From Paenibacillus sp. oral taxon 786 str. D14 (GTDB taxonomy: Bacteria; Bacillota; Bacilli; Paenibacillales; Paenibacillaceae): DNA of 14,236 bases. A model generated the notes under the pieces. That model had not been told where the DNA came from. It ran no database searches and worked only from the letters and a program-made list of their open reading frames with translations. A program made the translations under genes and the position numbers. The stretch spans positions 60,993 to 75,228 of the forward strand of contig NZ_GG695977.1 in NCBI RefSeq assembly GCF_000159955.1. The letters run 5' to 3'. This document shows positions 13,077 to 14,236 of this stretch, piece by piece. Numbering within the stretch: the stretch's first letter is position 1; the number at the start of each line of letters is the position of its first letter.

Positions 13077-14164
13077 TCACGATAAGTTTATGTATGATTG
13101 TCAAAAATGAAGAAGCCCGTTTGCCTGTATGTCTAAAGTCCGTCGCGGATTTGGCGGACGAAATCGTGATCGTGGATACGGGATCAACCGACCGCACGAA
13201 GGAGGTGGCCGCGGAATTCGGGGCCAAGGTGTACGAGTTCGCCTGGCGGGAGGATTTTGCGGCCGCGCGGAATTTCAGTTTTTCTTTGGCAACCTGTGAA
13301 TACATTCTCTGGATGGATGCTGACGATGTATTCACCGAACCCAACCGCGCCAAGCTCCTTCGGTTAAAGCAAGAATTGAGTTCTGACATCGACGCGGTCC
13401 TGATGAATTATGTGCTCCACGAGGAGGAGCAGACCGGAGCACCGCTGGCCTTCACTCGGCGGAACCGATTGGTCAAACGGAGCCGGAATTACCGCTGGAT
13501 TGGCATCGTACACGAATACCTGGATGTCGCGGACGGGAAACAGCTGCTGACGGATATTGCTGTGACCCATCGCGGAACCGGGAGCCATTCCGGACGGAAT
13601 CTAAAGATCATCGAGCATCATTTGGCTTCCGGCGGCGTACTGCAAGGACGCCTGCGTTTCCACTTTGCATGCGAGCTGGCAGATGCCGGTCGATATGAGG
13701 AAGCCGTACCGCATTTTGCGGAGTTCCTCCTCGATCCGAAGGCAAACCGGGATGATCTGATTCTAGCTTGCGCCCGTTTAGCGGATTGCTATGGTTTTTT
13801 GGGACGCGAGCGACAAAAACTGGAGACGCTGCTGCGATCCCTCCAATTTCATACTCCAAGTTCGGAAATTTGCTGTGCTATCGGCAACTGCATGGAGGAT
13901 CGGCAAGAATGGGCGATGGCAATCTATTGGTACGGTCAGGCGATACAGAATGCCAATGTTGGCAGTTGGACAGCGATCGTTCATTCAGCGTCCCGGACAT
14001 GGTTGCCGCATAGCCGGTTATGTTTGTGTTATGCGCAGCTCGGCCATTTACGTCAGGCTTATGAGCATAACCGGGAGGCGCTTCGCTATTTGCCCGAGGA
14101 TCCGGGCCTCCTTGAAAATGAGAAGAAGCTGAAGTTGGCTTTGGAAACGGCGTCTACCTCATAG
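13073..14164 (+). CDS. GT2 glycosyltransferase with C-terminal TPR-like repeats
   Basis: The protein combines an N-terminal GT-A domain with a helical TPR-like region. From the proposed CTG start it is 363 residues and begins (M)ITISLCMIVKNEE, the usual first strand of this subgroup; starting at ATG 13094 would leave 356 residues and remove that strand. Numbered from the ATG, VDTGSTD (27-33) binds nucleotide, WREDFAAARN (51-60) is a subgroup hallmark, and WMDADD (73-78) holds the DXD metal site. From about residue 185, repeated helical pairs such as FHFACELADAGRYEEAVPHF resemble TPRs, which may bind a protein acceptor. The same GT-A plus TPR layout occurs in the peptide glycosyltransferase SunS. 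CTGA overlaps the dehydratase stop by four bases, like an ATGA junction. A hairpin follows 48 bases after the stop. Confidence 0.82.
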   Translation: MITISLCMIVKNEEARLPVCLKSVADLADEIVIVDTGSTDRTKEVAAEFGAKVYEFAWREDFAAARNFSFSLATCEYILWMDADDVFTEPNRAKLLRLKQELSSDIDAVLMNYVLHEEEQTGAPLAFTRRNRLVKRSRNYRWIGIVHEYLDVADGKQLLTDIAVTHRGTGSHSGRNLKIIEHHLASGGVLQGRLRFHFACELADAGRYEEAVPHFAEFLLDPKANRDDLILACARLADCYGFLGRERQKLETLLRSLQFHTPSSEICCAIGNCMEDRQEWAMAIYWYGQAIQNANVGSWTAIVHSASRTWLPHSRLCLCYAQLGHLRQAYEHNREALRYLPEDPGLLENEKKLKLALETASTS

Positions 14165-14212
14165 GCGGTTCCCCAATAGTATATGCATTTTGCAGAAAAA
14201 TTGCCGACAAAA

Positions 14213-14236
14213 GAACCTCCAGATCACTGGAGGTTC
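14213..14236 (+). terminator. Hairpin terminator at the window end
   Basis: GAACCTCCAG and CTGGAGGTTC form a perfect 10-bp stem around an ATCA loop. An ACAAAA run precedes it and the window ends exactly at the stem, so the expected T-run is not visible. Its place after the last gene suggests the end of the transcript. Confidence 0.7.

Overview
The window looks like a chromosomal segment of a GC-rich, spore-forming member of the Bacillales, most likely Paenibacillus or a close relative (inference). The reasons are two tandem CgeB-type glycosyltransferases of a kind abundant in that group, strong AAGGAGG-type ribosome sites throughout, frequent GTG/TTG starts, and an intergenic repeat containing AAAGGGATAAT. 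Apart from a transposase fragment at the left edge, every gene is on the + strand and nearly all concern nucleotide-sugar synthesis or glycosyl transfer.

Layout. Positions 1-141 (minus) hold the N-terminus of an IS1595-type transposase with its own sigma-A promoter. Positions 142-646 are non-coding and carry three copies of a 64-65 bp repeat. Positions 647-9120 form a tightly packed run: two CgeB-like glycosyltransferases; a GT-B glycosyltransferase with an extreme Arg/Lys-rich tail; a non-hydrolysing UDP-GlcNAc 2-epimerase; an inverting UDP-GlcNAc 4,6-dehydratase; an RmlD-like reductase; a second SDR enzyme; and a GT-A glycosyltransferase. The last five overlap or abut. Positions 9121-9757 hold an isolated unit: a possible mother-cell-type promoter, a strong ribosome site, a small Ser/Thr-rich protein with no Lys, Cys, His or Trp, and a hairpin terminator. 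Positions 9758-14164 hold a divergent CgeB-like glycosyltransferase, a WbpA-type UDP-GlcNAc 6-dehydrogenase, a second 4,6-dehydratase and a GT2-TPR protein that seems to start at a CTG codon. A perfect hairpin closes the window.

How the genes may work together (inference). The 2-epimerase, 4,6-dehydratase and RmlD-like reductase match the three-enzyme logic known for UDP-L-QuiNAc/L-RhaNAc/L-FucNAc precursors. The dehydrogenase would add a uronic acid such as UDP-GlcNAcA, and the second dehydratase another 6-deoxy sugar. Five or six soluble glycosyltransferases would assemble these. No flippase, polymerase, lipid-carrier transferase, oligosaccharyltransferase or ABC exporter is present, and none of the proteins has an evident membrane segment. 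This fits glycosylation of a cytoplasmically made protein, as in mother-cell decoration of a spore surface, better than a capsule. The small protein at 9260-9667 is the obvious candidate acceptor or structural partner, but nothing in the sequence proves that.
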